Shown piece by piece: positions 46,534-59,714 of a stretch of 64,000 bases of DNA (positions are counted from its first letter, which is position 1; each line of letters begins with the position of its first letter). The stretch lies in contig NW_022881598.1 of assembly GCF_003369915.1 (NCBI RefSeq), forward strand, positions 1-64,000, given 5' to 3'. This DNA comes from Drosophila miranda (Eukaryota > Arthropoda > Insecta > Diptera > Drosophilidae). The position numbers and the translations under genes are program-made. The notes under the pieces are model-generated. The model did not search any database, had not been told where the DNA came from, and saw only the letters and a program-made list of their open reading frames with translations.

Positions 46534-47928
46534 TCGGGTATAATAAATGAATAGACGCGTATGTATATCCTTAAACCTAACAACGATATCTATCTAGATT
46601 GTTTTCCCGTGGTTTCGAAGGATCGAAGGATGACGATGGCTTGTTTGGTTCGGATCTTGCAAGGGGTGCGCTTCTGTCCTGCTGGGATAGGACTCGGTCT
46701 GTCTCGACTACGCCTCGGTAATGCTTGGTAATGCTGGATGGAGTCCTACATCTGGTAGGGGGAAATCGAATACGACTCGGTTTGTTGCAAATCGTAGGGT
46801 ACATACTCGTAAGTTCTCTGTGAAGGAAGAGATCATTTAAAATAATCATTATGATTCGGCGGCTTATGAATTGGGGGGGGGGTTATTTCCGTGAACAAAA
46901 AATTCGGCTGCGGCGCTGGTAGCCGAAGACCCTGTGATCTAATCTAGACAGTTCGTTTGCAACATGTTCGGTGTATGAACTGGCACATCTACGAATATAT
47001 ACTGTATGGGGTTACTGTTTTAATTGAGATGAGATCGATTGTTGCGCGGGAATACATCGCGTTGCAATTGGTGCATTCCGCGTCCGCGGTCACACTGATT
47101 GGTATTTTTAGTATTTTCCAGTAGTTTGAAGACGCTTTATGGACTCACCCTCTTCTCCAATGCACCAATGTAGAAATCGTGTAGAAATGCCATTTACAGC
47201 CATGTCGCAGGACACATCGAATACTAAGGGCTCGCGCACACTATAGCTGAAAGCGGAGCTGAAATCGGAGCTGATAGCTGATTTATAAGCTCTGAAAAAA
47301 CAAACACACTGCACCGGTGCAAGTGCGCACATTGCAGACTGAGCTGAGCTGAAGGCTGAAAAAACTCGCTGAAATCAGCTCAGCTTAGTTAGATCGATCA
47401 AGCATGTTTGTTTTTTCAACAAGCTGATTGCTGATTTTGTTCAAGTGTATTGGTTCATAAGTGATCGAAAATGGGCTGCAAAACATTGTTAAGCGAAATT
47501 ACGGTTAACCCAGCGCTGGGGAATAAGCGGAATTATTAAAAATATTTGAATAATAGTTTTATTTCTATAATTTCTGGAAGGCGATAAATTAAGCAAAAAA
47601 GTTTTATTATTTACCATTTTCATATGTCAATAAAAAATATAATATACTATGTCCTCAAGTACAGTAAACGCTCGAAAGACATCACAATGTTTATTTTTAT
47701 ACAAAATAAATATTAATTGAAAAATGTAATAATAATTCGTAAAATAAAAGTAATACGAATACAAACTCAACGGAAATGTGGTTAAAATACACGGAATTTA
47801 AAAAAAAAAAAACCAAGAAAACTTCCGTTTGGCTACTGTACGTGCTGTGAAGTAATAATTGACTTCAAAATCTAAACGTCGGAAAAAGGCATGTAAAAAA
47901 GGAATAACGGAGGTTTTTTTACACTGGT
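46534..47928. other. Unclassified spacer, right part of C/D junction
   Basis: About 1.4 kb. It begins with a probable DINE-1 tail (TCGGGTATAATAA). A run of nine G lies near 46874. GGTCACACTG at 47089-47098, followed by TTGGTATTTTTAGTATTTT, looks like a Drosophila motif 1 plus motif 6 promoter, similar to that found upstream of thr. An A-run lies near 47801. The longest frame (minus, 47108-47332) has no domain I recognise. It ends where the segment shared with units B and C begins. Confidence 0.5.
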
Positions 47929-48283
47929 GCTTCTATGGGGCTTATATGAAAACAGGGCGAACATTTGGTAGAGAAGTTAGTGGAAATTGTTTAAACTTAT
48001 TTTACAATCAATTCCAATAAAAGGAATATTTAAAATTGTGTGGTGTTGTAGAAAATTGATTTATCAATCGGATAAAATTACGTTTTCAGAGCTGAGGGCC
48101 GTAGCTAGTAATATTAAACCAAATATTAAAATACGAGGAAATGTACAATAGAATCGTCAGTAGACTTACGGTATTTTTTGGTATATTTCTGAGGGCTGCC
48201 ATAGATTTTATCCATAAGACCGCAATAGATCAGGTCACACTGAAACACACTCAAACGAAGCGAAGCGTTGGTAAAAAAGTGAC
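47929..48283 (+). promoter_or_regulatory. Presumed native thr 5' region, unit D
   Basis: Third copy of the 355-bp segment, with GGTCACACTG at 48233-48242 and a motif-6-like GGTATTTTTTGG from 48170. Here it is preceded by unique spacer rather than a BEL LTR, so it shows the sequence as it was without that LTR. Confidence 0.72.
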
Positions 48284-48300
48284 AATAATGTCTGCCGATA
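48284..48300 (+). repeat. LINE target-site duplication, 5' copy (unit D)
   Basis: AATAATGTCTGCCGATA, identical to the 3' copy at 54570-54586. Confidence 0.9.
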
Positions 48301-48514
48301 ACACTTCCTTTTCATCAGCGAGCGAGACCGGTCGTGTTTTTTCTTAACAGTCTGAAAGGTGACTTTTTCCAAGCAACAAAGGCTTAATTAAAAGTTATTG
48401 TAAAAATTGGATCATTGTTTATTTCATACAAATCTTCATCAATATATAAATTATTCCTCTTTTCATTTCCCAAAGGAGAGGTAAGTCTTTGGCAATCTGG
48501 TTAAACCAGCAAGT

Positions 48515-50103
48515 ATGGCGGACGCCGGTCACTCGGTGTCTGCCAAATTGAAACCCCCTGATCAGGTGGCAAAAAGCGGCAAAATTCAAACCCAAAAAAC
48601 AATAGCAAAAAACTTCAGTGCTTTGTGTTCAGGTGTGAAAGAGGACATATTCGACAGCTTGACTAACGAAAAGTACCCAGCAAAAAAGATGCGCAAGGAA
48701 CAAAAAAGCGACAACACCAATACAGACATAAATAACAAAATGCTGATAGACGATGACAGTAACAACATGGTGGAGGCTTCTGACGGTGTGACCGTTCACA
48801 ATTCTCACACAAATGCCATAAATGGTTTTACTGGAAATACTGAAATGACTAAAACACTGAATAAAAATACTAATCCGATTATAAACCCATCAAATGTAGG
48901 TATCGAAAGAGAAACAGTGTTGTATAGTGAGTGCCACATCGGTGATGCGGCTGTACTAGTATCGACTAAGAACAGTACCATCTTCGAAAACAAAAACACC
49001 AAAAATGGCTTATTCTTTTTTGAAAATATAAGACACCTTAAAATCAAAGGAATTAAAGAAATCGTAGCTCTTGCGCCTACACTATACAAGATTTATTTTA
49101 AGGTTTTCAGCGAAGCAAATGATTTAGTTTTAAATGAGGAGTTAAAAAAAATGAATTTAGTGGTATTTATACCAAAAGACTATGTGGAATCCTATGGAGT
49201 AATTAAAGGGGTGCCCCTCGGGGTTTTTCTGAGAATGAAATTATGGATAATATTACTTCTAACATAAAAATTAGGTCAATTGAAAGATTAGCAAGAAGGC
49301 AGAAAATTACAACCGATGACAACAACGAAACATTCAAGCTCATACCATTAGAAACAGTCAAAATTGGTTTTGAGGGTTCAGACATCCCAGAAAAGGTATC
49401 TCTTTTTGGGATATGTGGGATGAAAGTAAGCATATATGTTCCCAGAGTAAGGCAATGTTATAATTGTGGCAGACTTGGTCACACTTCGACCAGATGCAAA
49501 TCAGCTAGGAGGTGCTATAAATGCGGAGTCGAGGAGTGCAATGGTCTCAAGTGTATCCTTTGCAATGGGAAAAATCACTCAGCTAGGGACAGACTGATGT
49601 GCCCAGTATGGAAAAAGGAGATGGACATTAACAAAATAATGAAAATCAAAAAAATCGCGCGTAAGGAAGTGCTTAGCACTTACTCAATCCATCAAAATTT
49701 TTCGCTGTTAGATAATTATGAAAAAAACTATCCAAAACTCGATATAAATGAGGAAAATGTTCAAAACAAAAACGTTAAAGCAAATGAAGTTTTAAAAAAA
49801 CAAAGTTATGCGAGCAGGTTAGTGCAGAGACCTTTGGTTTCTGCACAAAAACCCCACTATCACTTAGAATCATATACCAGCGATTCTAGTAATCACGTAC
49901 CATTTTTTGAAAACAAAGAACTAAAAGAAAACAAATTGACCATTCAACAGATGGTTGACATGTTGTCTCGTTTAGTCGACTCAAATGATGTGTCACATCC
50001 ATCAAAAAAAGTGACCAGTACAAATGATTACAATATGGAACATAATGCAGACAGAAAAATTAACAAACAGAGAGAAACGAACCTTTTTAAAACATCTAAA
50101 TAA
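48515..50103 (+). pseudogene. LINE ORF1, unit D, one frameshift
   Basis: Open from MADAGHSVSAKLKPPDQ to about 49222, where a 2-bp gain (CTCGG to CTCGGGG) shifts the frame. It continues at 49243-50103 with the three CCHC-type knuckles. Undamaged length would be about 530 residues. Confidence 0.88.
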
Positions 50104-50105
50104 AT

Positions 50106-53100
50106 ATGAAATTTTTACAACATAACATTCAATCTATTAAAGCCAATAAAAACGACCTAGTATTCTACTTAAACAATGAAAACTTCGACTTTGCCATTCT
50201 GGCTGAAGTTTTCTCTCACGATCTCCGTTTTAGGAAACTAGCCAACTTCAATATGTTAGAAAAACATAGAGAGGACGGTTATGGAGGAGTGGCGATTGCC
50301 TACAAAAAAGAATTAAGAGTTAAAAGACTGATATATGAGACAGAGCAAGATATAATTATAGCAAGAACCATCAACAACAAAGATAAATTTCTTATCACCT
50401 CAGTATATTTTGAACCTTTGTTGTCTCTTGCATCCTTCAAGCAAGCGATTAACAATTTCCTTGAATATTTAGATGCATTCGGAAAAGTCATAGTTGCAGG
50501 AGATTTTAACGCAAGACATACCTTTTCTGGAGACAGAACCAACAGTGGAAAGGGAACTTTTCTCATGCAAGCTATGTCAAATGCTGGCTACAGTCTAGCA
50601 AATGACCACAGTCTCACATTCAGAAGACACATCGACTCAACATCAGGGTCTGTACTCGATTTAACTTTTACAAAGTTTTACCTAGGAGGCAGCCACCATC
50701 ACCCAATAACCTTTGAAACAGCAGGATATCAACACAAACTCAAAACTTTCCTTGCCAAAAACAGGCTACTGAAAAAGCTAAGCCAGTTTGAGGCCGACAA
50801 AGATATGGATAATTTAGCGAAGAACATCCAACAGGAAATAAAAGCAGCTACTTATGAAATCAAAAACAAATGTCCAAAATTATGGTGGGACGAGAATTTA
50901 GCCAAACTATTCAGGGAGTTTGCAGAGTCGCAGAAGAAGGCAGCTTCAGAACCCTCCTTTCAAAATTATTGTTCTGCTGTTAATCTCAAGGTTAAATGGA
51001 AAAAATCTGTTAAAATTGCCAAAAGAACTAGCTATGCCAGGAAGTTAACAGAGTTAAATGTAAAATCGAACTCAAGAGAAGCCTGGAGATTCCTCAGAAA
51101 TCTAAAAAACTGTCAAGAGAACACCCCAGAAATTTTCGACCCTGACAAAGCTGGGCCATACCTGGAATTCCTTAACGAACAAATAACCTCAGAAGCAAAG
51201 GATGTAGACGAAGAAATGTACTCAACCAAGAACAATGAAAATCCTTTCTTTTCCTTGGAAGAGTTAGAGGCTGTGTTAGTCAGAAACAGAAAAACGGCAG
51301 GAGGAATAGATCACATCACATACGAGATGCTGAGTGCTCTCAACACTAGTATAAAGACAGAACTTGTACATTTTTACAACCGTCGAGTGGCTATGTGCGA
51401 TTTCCCAGTCGAATGGAGATCTATCAGAATTGTACCAATACCGAAAAAAACATGGATCTGACTGACTTAAAACATTTTCGACCCATATCTCTCATTTCGG
51501 TTCTAGCCAAGACAGTAAATGGCATGGTGAAAGCCAGGCTGGAAAAGCATATACAAGAAAACAAGATTATACCCTACAGATCTTATGCATACCAAAAAAA
51601 ACAAGTCTGCAGCGATGTGCATAAATGATGTCATCAATGTGGTAGCGGCAAAGAAAAAGAACAAGGAACACGTTACTCTTGTGGTTGTTGACCTCAACAA
51701 TGCCTACAATTGTGTCAACCTGAAATTCTTAAAAAGACTAATGGAAAATGAGTGTTTTCCTAAAACATACATTGACTGGATCATCAGTTTTATGCATAGC
51801 TCGCAAACGACGGTCAACACTTTTTCCCTTTGCGGTCTCGTCACTGACAAAACCGAAAAAGACCACGCAGAAGCAGAACACTTTTTGTCTCTTCGCTTGT
51901 GTTATGTGTTTCGGGTTTTCGGTTGAGCCCGACACACGATCGGGTCTCACAATAACAGCTTAGAGAGACACTTTGGTCAAGCGCTCGCAGCAAAAGTGTC
52001 TTTAGATGAGCAGAACCCAAAAAGTGTCTGAGTAAAGTGTTTTTAGTTTTTTATTCGTGTTTATGTTTATTTATTCATGTTTTTCGCATCTTTTTGGTTA
52101 TGTTATTGTAATATTTATACTTATTTGCGAATTTTCTGCAAACTGAAGAGACATGGATATGGATGTATGTATATATGTATGTATGTATATATTTTGTATT
52201 AATACGAATTTAGCTTAACCACTAACAATGAGTTAATATTTTCCGCACTTAAAGAGCAACGTTTTTCATTCAAAATATAATGAAGTGCTGAAAAGGCTCT
52301 TTCGACCGATACCTGAGTGGCCGGTGTAGCCAGCACCACCTGTGCGAGCGAATTCAAGTGTGGTGATCTTAGCTTCATGTCGTTAAAAAGCTGCAATATA
52401 TCGGCATTTAATGGTAAACCGCCATTGTTCATAGCAAAGTTCTTCACATCAGTAAAAATTTCGGAAAGTTGTTCAGGAACAGGCTCATTTTGGGTTTGGG
52501 ACAGTGTCTGACACAATTCACGAAGGCAAGTGATCGTTGCCACAGCCACCACACGTACAAGCACGCATACATACGCAAAAGACACTTTTTTCGTTCGCTC
52601 GCGACAAGATGCTCAGTGAAAAACAGGAACAAAAGAGAAGTGAAAAAGTCGGTCTTTGCTTGAGCGAAGAGCGAGTTGAGCAAAAACAGATTTGATCGGG
52701 TCTTTTCAGTCCCTTTTCTCAATGTGTTCGTCAATGAGAGGTTTTTATCAGACACGCCGAAATTGTCAACAGTTATTTGCGAGCTATGGTTTTATGTCTA
52801 TGAGCCTACTGAAAATAGGGGAAGCTGTTCAGGTAGTTCAGGGAGGAATCCCACAGGGCTCTTGTCTGTCGCCCCTCCTTTTTAATGTATACACAAAAAG
52901 ACTACATCAGATCTGTGATAGAAATACTCATATGGTGCAATTTTCAGATGACTTCGTTATAATCTCTCACAACAGAGAGTTTACTGTAGCGGTTGAAAAC
53001 CTTAATAAAAAACTAAATGACTTTAACCTTCTATGTAGTGATCTCGGTTTTAGCTTCAATCCAAGCAAATCTGCAGCAATGAATGTAGGAAAAATACAGG

Positions 53101-54363
53101 TCAGAGCGGTAAATATTTCTGTTAGAAATGTGCCTATACCAAATCGAAAAGATATCCGTTTCTTAGGCAGACTGATTAGCGCAAACATGTCAAATGTCAG
53201 TCATGTAAAAATGGTTAAAGAACAAACAAAAAAATTCAACAGACTCCTCCAGCTTGCGACTACTATCAAATCAGGTCTAAAACTTAAAACAAGTACCAAC
53301 ATCTTCAAAGCTTTTATTAGAACAAAACAAGAATATGCTATCACAAGTTTTTCAGACATGGGATCTGGAGCAAGTAAATATATAGAAATAGCGCAAGCTA
53401 AAACACTCAGAAGGTGTGTTGGGGTGCCACCTGACACAAGCAAACACGAAATTTTTGTCTTCGCTGGTGTAATGCCACCTGTTTTCAGGAAGAAATGAAT
53501 GAAAAATGAAGAATGAAGAAATAAAAACTATATTTTATGAGTTTCTGAACAAGTACAGAAAGGACGACTGGAACATTCTATCAACAGATGCCTCAGTTAC
53601 AGAAAGTACATGTGGCATAGGAATAGTAGAATGGCCTAGTGGAAATATCCAAAAGTACAAAATAGAAAACAGATTATCCTCAGTAGGTGCCGAACTCGTA
53701 GGCCTTAAAAAGGCCTGCGAACTATGTCTTAAATATAATTACAAAAAGGCTTTGATTTTAAGTGATGGACTAGGAGCTATTAATTTAATTAAAAATAAGA
53801 ATACAGACTCGTACCTAGTGAATGATATTCACAACATAATTAACCAATCAGACATTCAGAAACTTGACATTCTATGGGTCCCTGGTCACAAGGGTGTGGC
53901 CATCAACGAAAAGACTGACATAGCAGCAAAGGCTGCTACAAGTGAGGGGTTTACAATAAATATAAAATACAGCTACAAGGAGGCTCAAAGAGAAATTAGG
54001 AACTTTTTAGTATACAAATGGAATGAGGACTACGGGACGAAGTGTAGGACGAAGGGATCCAGCCTCATAGTCATATTTCCAGACATACCCAGTAAACCCT
54101 GGCATTTTTCTCTTAAATGGAATGCTAAAAGCATCAAGACCATTAACAGACTTATGACGGAACACACATACGACAAAGTCTTCCTACACAGAATCAAAGC
54201 AATTGACTCAAATATCTGCGAAACGTGCAATGTAACTGAATATGCCGAACACCTGATCTTCGGTTGCCAAAGATTTGCCGGGCTCAGAATATTAATAAAA
54301 AAAGAGCCGCTACATCTCAGAGATCTGGCAATCTTCATCAAAACTGCTGACTTAAACTTTTGA
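50106..54363 (+). pseudogene. LINE ORF2, unit D
   Basis: The endonuclease/RT start is open at 50106-51461, with a 33-bp in-frame deletion near 50676. Shared frameshifts lie at A-runs near 51446 and 51595. The RT palm block 52692-53498 carries GGIPQGSCLSP; its catalytic box reads FSDD rather than FADD. The RNase H block 53506-54363 is fully open with STDAS, GAELVGLKKA, LILSDGLGA and WVPGHKGVAINEKTD, the expected D-E-D-D set. Confidence 0.88.
51820..52764 (-). mobile_element. hAT transposon remnant nested in LINE (unit D)
   Basis: Flanked by GTCAACA on both sides (51813-51819 and 52765-52771), the clearest target duplication of the three copies. The minus-strand hAT dimerisation domain is at 52199-52585. 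It has a private 15-bp deletion near 51876. Confidence 0.82.
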
Positions 54364-54573
54364 CCCCTTTTTTCTTCATCATGTTATAAAGTAATTTCAG
54401 TTTATTTTCTAAAACAGTTAAGTAATTTTCCTCTTTTTTTTTATATACCGACCTGTCAAACGCGCCAAACTACATCACCAGTATCTGATCAATGTGGCTA
54501 CAGTGCTACGATCAAAATTCCGATCATCCTTGAGATGATTTAAAACAAAAAAAAAATAATAATAATAATAATA

Positions 54574-57500
54574 ATGTCTGCCGATATAGTGAAACAGTTG
54601 AAAGGCACTCGATCCGATGTTGAGGCTGCGGCCACGACAATTAAGCTGAAATTCAAGGAATTCAGCAAGGGCATCGGGATAAACGACGCCTCCTTTCCGC
54701 TAAGATATGAGTTGAGCGTGTTGCGCCAGCTGTGTCTCGCCTTGAAGGACAATCTGCACCAGCATGACGATCTCTACTGCGACATTGCGGCCACCGTGGT
54801 ACCACACGTGGAGCCCTACGAGGAGAAGCCGAGCCTGTGGGAAGCTCATCTAACGAGCCTGCGGTACATACATCGTGAGCTTTGTCAGGAGGTAAGTTGA
54901 AGAACCAAATGCTTGCTGGCTGGTATCCTAATTGTACGGGTGCTTCGCAGAACTCCCTGACGGAATGCCAGAAAATGTACGGCCTAGTCCGATCGCAGCC
55001 CTGCCGCCTGCAAGGGGAGGCTGACTACAGGTTTTATTTGGACATCCATCTGACGCACTTCAATGGCATTCACTTGCAAATGCAGAAGGAGACGTTGCCC
55101 ATCGCCGCCACAGATCAACTATATTACGCCTTGGAGGCAATGGGTGTCCTCTTTGACACCATTCGCCAGCGTAAAGTGGCAAAGAATGCGGCTCTCCTGG
55201 TCCAGCTGAATGATGCCCTGTTCAGCAAGCGAGGCAAAGCCTTTCTGATGTACCTGAGCGCCCTTCCGCCCGAGAGCACGACGAAAATGTACGACCCGCT
55301 TCTCAAGCTCCTGAGCTGCAGCTGGGCCACACCCAGCTCTGAGCTGACTACTCAATTCACGGAGTATCTGGGCCTGGTTCTGGCACTGATGCAGATCGAC
55401 ATGTTTTCCATAGAAGCGCCGCTCGAACAACAACTGGCACTGAAGTTGCTGCGCATTTGTCGCGACCTGTACAAGGACGTCTCTCCGCAGAACTACTCCA
55501 TCCAGCTCCTCTACTACTATGTCAAGCTGTTGTAAGTGCGCGAGGCTACGGCGGACTTCAAGCGGACTTACATCGATCTGTGCAAGAAGTTCGTCTACTT
55601 CTTCGAGCACAAGGGCGCGACGCACGCCAAAGAGCAGTGGTTCATGGACCTGCTGGTGTTCTTCCAGCGCCTGCAGATGCTGCTTCATCAGAGCAGCAAC
55701 AAGCCTCCCTTAGACATTTTTTGGCAGCAGCTCGAGGGCGACGACAGTCCCGAGGTATACACCGCCCACTTTCAACTGCTGCATGGCTGCCTTGGGCTGA
55801 CGGTGAACGTAGTGAGGAGTCCGCTGGGGACCAGCTGCTCCAACGAGGCCTGTAAAAGCATTCGCAGGCATTGCCTTCTCTACTTCGGGATGTGCGCCCT
55901 GGAAGCTTACGTTAACTGGCAGCCGACGACCGAACAGAAGTCGGACAAGGTACGTCTGCCACAGCTGGAAAACCTTTTACCTAATGAGCTTTCTCTTCAG
56001 GCACCCTATAAGCCGCTCTTGGGCATTCTTGGCTACACCAAGAGCATGAAGTGCCTGGGGCCCTCCGCCATGGAGCTAGACAAGCTGGTGCGTCTACTGG
56101 CACTCGTGGCCGAAAAGGTAGCGTGTCCCGAACAAATGTCCCTTGTGCTGGCCTTCTTGGAGCCCTTGCAACATCTACGACCGCTCATCACCAGCCAGAA
56201 AATGCTTAGTGTGCTCCTGCGAATCTACAAAGCCAGTGTCCACTGCAAGAGCTCCGACATGGCCAACCGTCTGCAGTCCACCTACCTTGCGGCCCAAACG
56301 AATCCCTCGCGGTTGCGTTCACAGCTCTTCGTCCACTACCACAATGCCAATAATACGGAGAAGTGCGTCTACGAGTGGCACGAGTCCAGTCCTATGCCCA
56401 ACCCCCTAACCCCCGCCCAAAAGAAACAGCTATACGATGTGGATCTGTTGGCCGTGCTGCACTTCCAGAGTGCGCGGCCCGTACCCCTGCTGCAGTCGCT
56501 ACTACGCTGCCGTCACAATGACTACCACCTGGTTCTCCTGGCACGCAAGATGCGCACCGACAGCGAGGTGGTGCGTCAGTGCGAGGAACTGCGCTCCCAG
56601 CTGCAAAGCACGGCCCTCAAGCAACCGCTCAGCCGCATGCAACAGCTGGCCATTGGCCATACCAGTATCAGTGTGCTGCTGGAGGCTTTGGAGGCACAGA
56701 AGACCAAGTTCTCGTTCAAGGAGACGGCCGAGAACAGCCTGGAGGAGTTAAATGTCAAGAACAACTTGCTGGAGCTCAACATTAAGCGGGAGCATCGCCT
56801 GGTGGAGTTGGCTACATCGGCCATCGCTGGCTTCGCGGCCTTCTTCGAACGTGCAGACCAAGAGCCGCTCGGCTGCGACGATACACCAATCGACTGGGAA
56901 GCCCTGATCGACGATGCAGTTGCTGCAGCCATGGCTCTGTCCACCATGGGCTACATGGCGCAGGCCGATGAAGCCTGGCTGCTGATACTCAAGATTGGGC
57001 AAATGCTGGACGAGAGATTCACCTACCTGCGAGCCCTGACCCACTTCCTGGGACAAGACCACCTGAATTCTAACCAGCAGCTCCAACTCTCCGAGGAGGT
57101 GGATCGAGCGCAGGAGCTGCTCGACGATCTGTGGCCTCAGCTCCAAAACGGATGGTTCTCTAAGCGCCAACATACTATAGTGATGCTCTGCCTCTGCCAC
57201 ATGGCCAGCTACTATGCGCGGCAGGACTGTCTGTGCCACGCCCAGCTGCTGTTGCTGCAGGCCGAGGAGCTGCGCGCCCAGTTCGATGAGCGAGTTGGCA
57301 AGAGCGACATTGTGCAGATCACAATCCAGACAGTTCGCTTTCGATTGGACTACATGCGGAAGAAGCGGTGCAGCAGCCTGCCTAGGAGGCCGTCGCCCCT
57401 GCGACAGCTAGACACGCTGGTCGACAGCGTGCGCAACTACTGCACAGTGTCCAGCGTGGACCTGGGAGCTCTGCAGCTGCTGCTGGCTGACCTCGTGAGG

Positions 57501-58903
57501 GAGAGCACCGAGTGTGCGGCCAATCGGCTGACCGAGCCGTTTACGCCTTTTACGGCACCACGCTTAACCTGGTGCTGCAGTCGGGTATGGCCCTGCGGAC
57601 CATTGAGGTGCTCATCTCGTGGCTCTGGATGAACCTGCAGAATGAGTACCTGGACCAGGCGCAGTCCAAGCTGCGCCTCCTGGACCATTTGCTCGCCATC
57701 AAGCCGCTTAGTCGAACGCTGGTGGAGCAGACATCGGCCAAATACATCCCCGCAATAGCCGCCAAGGAAGATCTCAAGGCGAATGCCATGAGCGAGCTGA
57801 CCAGCAACATGCTGCTCATGCAGCTCGTGGAGCCGATAAAGAAGCAGAACCAGCTGGACGTGGCCACACTCAAGTCTCTGCCCATGCACGAGCCAATTCC
57901 CACCAGCCATCAGCTGCAGCGCTATGTGAGCAAGCAAGGGATGCCGCCCCATCTACGGGACAGCATGCAGCTGCAATGTATCTACTTTATCGTGGGATGT
58001 CTCCATGCCCGCTTCAGCTTCTTGAAAAGGGAGACCGATCAGCTGGACGACTTCTACGTAGGGGCAGGCAATTGGCTGCAGGAGGATCCCGTACGCACCG
58101 CCACACTGGGCTCCATGCTCATCGTGCACGAACTCTACCACGTCAACTATCTTCGCTTCAGAAAGAAGCACAAGGAGGCTCTCAGCTATGCGGAGGCAGT
58201 TCTCAAATCAGTGCCCCAAACGGCGGACATCAACTATAGCTTCAACCTCATGGTCCAGATGAAGACGGCCCGGTTGGAGCTGCATCTCGTTGGCAAAGCG
58301 AGGGCGAAGACCATTAGGCGAGCCCTCGCTTTTAGCACTTCGCCAGAGGATAAACGCAGGAAAGGTGTTGTTGAGGGGACTACCAAGGCAAAATCATCTG
58401 CCAGAAAGACGCCCAGGTTCAAGATATACACGGAGCTGGAATTGCGACCACCCATCGGCTGCAGCAACAGCAGCAGCAGTAGCAGCAAGAGCGGCAATGA
58501 GAACACGCCACCATCGGATCATGTGGATCTGAATGCCTGCCAGACGATCGAGATAAGCGATGACGATGCTGCTTCGGTTTCAGCTTCGACTCCGGCTCCC
58601 TCTCAACTGAAACGATCCCAATCTGTGCCAGCCAAGGCCACAAAGACACGCTCCGCTAGAATTGGTAGCCAACTAAAAGTACCAGAGATCATTGAATTGG
58701 ACGACACCATGGAAGAGACGCCTTCCACCTCATCGGCAGCCTCAGTGAAGCGGTATCCGACTAGTGATGCAAGGAGCACTCGTGCCCGCAACAGGCAACT
58801 CGAGGAAACGCCAGCGACCACGCGGGGACGACCACGTCGGAAGGTACCGGAGCCTGCACCCCAGCAGGAGACAGTCAGCCTTAGGCGGCGGCAAAGGAAC
58901 TGA
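54574..58903 (+). pseudogene. thr: three rows (thr) copy D, nonsense and frameshift
   Basis: Exon 1 is 54574-54891, exon 2 starts at 54951 and exon 3 follows a 51-nt intron near 55950-56000. A tyrosine codon is changed to TAA at 55533-55535, which would end the protein after about 300 residues. Downstream, 12 bp are missing near 56038 (in frame, removing LDVA) and a 2-bp gain near 57540 shifts the frame. The rest is open to the normal stop at 58903. The nonsense change is a substitution in good sequence, so unlike copy C it is hard to blame on sequencing error. Confidence 0.92.
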
Positions 58904-59040
58904 TCAGAACTGACACTTGCATAGGCTTATAATAGTTTATAGTTAATATTTTTTTGTAGGTTGTCCTTATTCCATTTGATTGTGTATTTATAAACGTTAT
59001 GGCAAGGAGATCGACCTTCCAGAGAATGTCTAAAATGTTC

Positions 59041-59714
59041 TTATTGCTTGAGCACGCGTATCAGCGAACTCTTGCAGATGTCCTGGACCCACCGACCAAG
59101 CTGAATCCGATTCTGTCCGTGGTCGAAGAAGCCAGCGCCCGACTTGCAGCCCTCCTGCAGCCAACTCTCCCACATAGCGCTTTCCGTTTGCTGAACACAG
59201 ACGAAACATATGGATCGACGAGGATTCTACTGAACTTTCATTCTGTTAGAGGACTCACCCGAGAAGAGGACGCCCCGTCCGTGCATGGCATCCTGGAGCC
59301 ATTCCCCACATAGACGCGTCTGTCCGCATACCAATGTATGCCGCGTCCTTGCCGCTTGTTCATCTGCCACTGACCAAAGTAGACGGATCCATCGTCGTAG
59401 TACTGTTTTCCCTCCCCGCTGCGCTTGTCATGGCGCCAATGACCCACATAGAGGCGATGCACCTGGCCATCAGGGGACTACCGCCGCATGGATCCGTAGC
59501 CATGACGTTGGCCCCGCTGCCACTGGCCCTCGTACACCAATCCACGACGGCTCGATTTCACTCCATAGCCGTGGTGTTGGTTCCTCAGCCACTTGCCCTG
59601 ATAGCGGCCATGTCCTCCGGCAGGATAGCGCAGGCTTCGAACACCATTGCCGCCACCAGCATGGCACGACATGTTGCAGACAACTGAGCCCCAGCCCCGC
59701 TTTGGGTTTGTCAT
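59041..59714 (-). pseudogene. MORN-repeat protein gene, copy D, nonsense plus indels
   Basis: Exon 1 is 59259-59714, the intron is 59191-59258 and exon 2 is 59041-59190. GAG is changed to TAG at 59478-59480 after GYGSMRR. One C is lost near 59305, and exon 2 has an insertion near 59157 (CTGGAACTC to CTGCAGCCAACTC). The splice sites are intact. Confidence 0.78.

Larger units (their letters stand above)
21152..47928 (+). repeat. Amplicon unit C (about 26.8 kb)
   Basis: Same gene order as unit B but longer. A 3.4-kb BEL derivative sits inside its LINE, and its right spacer (37736-47928) is unlike that of A and B: an inverted BEL, DINE-1 and a CR1-like LINE. thr and Orai sequences are closest to those of unit B, whereas the right junction matches unit D. 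Confidence 0.85.
48301..54569 (+). mobile_element. I-like LINE, unit D copy
   Basis: Best-preserved copy. ORF1 keeps its true N-terminus and the RNase H domain is open. It ends in a short A-run and about six TAA repeats before the thr ATG. It shares the hAT remnant and the A-run frameshifts with the other units. Confidence 0.9.

Noticed and set aside
46577-46849. 90-codon minus-strand frame in the spacer
   Set aside because: Low complexity, no domain, and not supported by a second copy.
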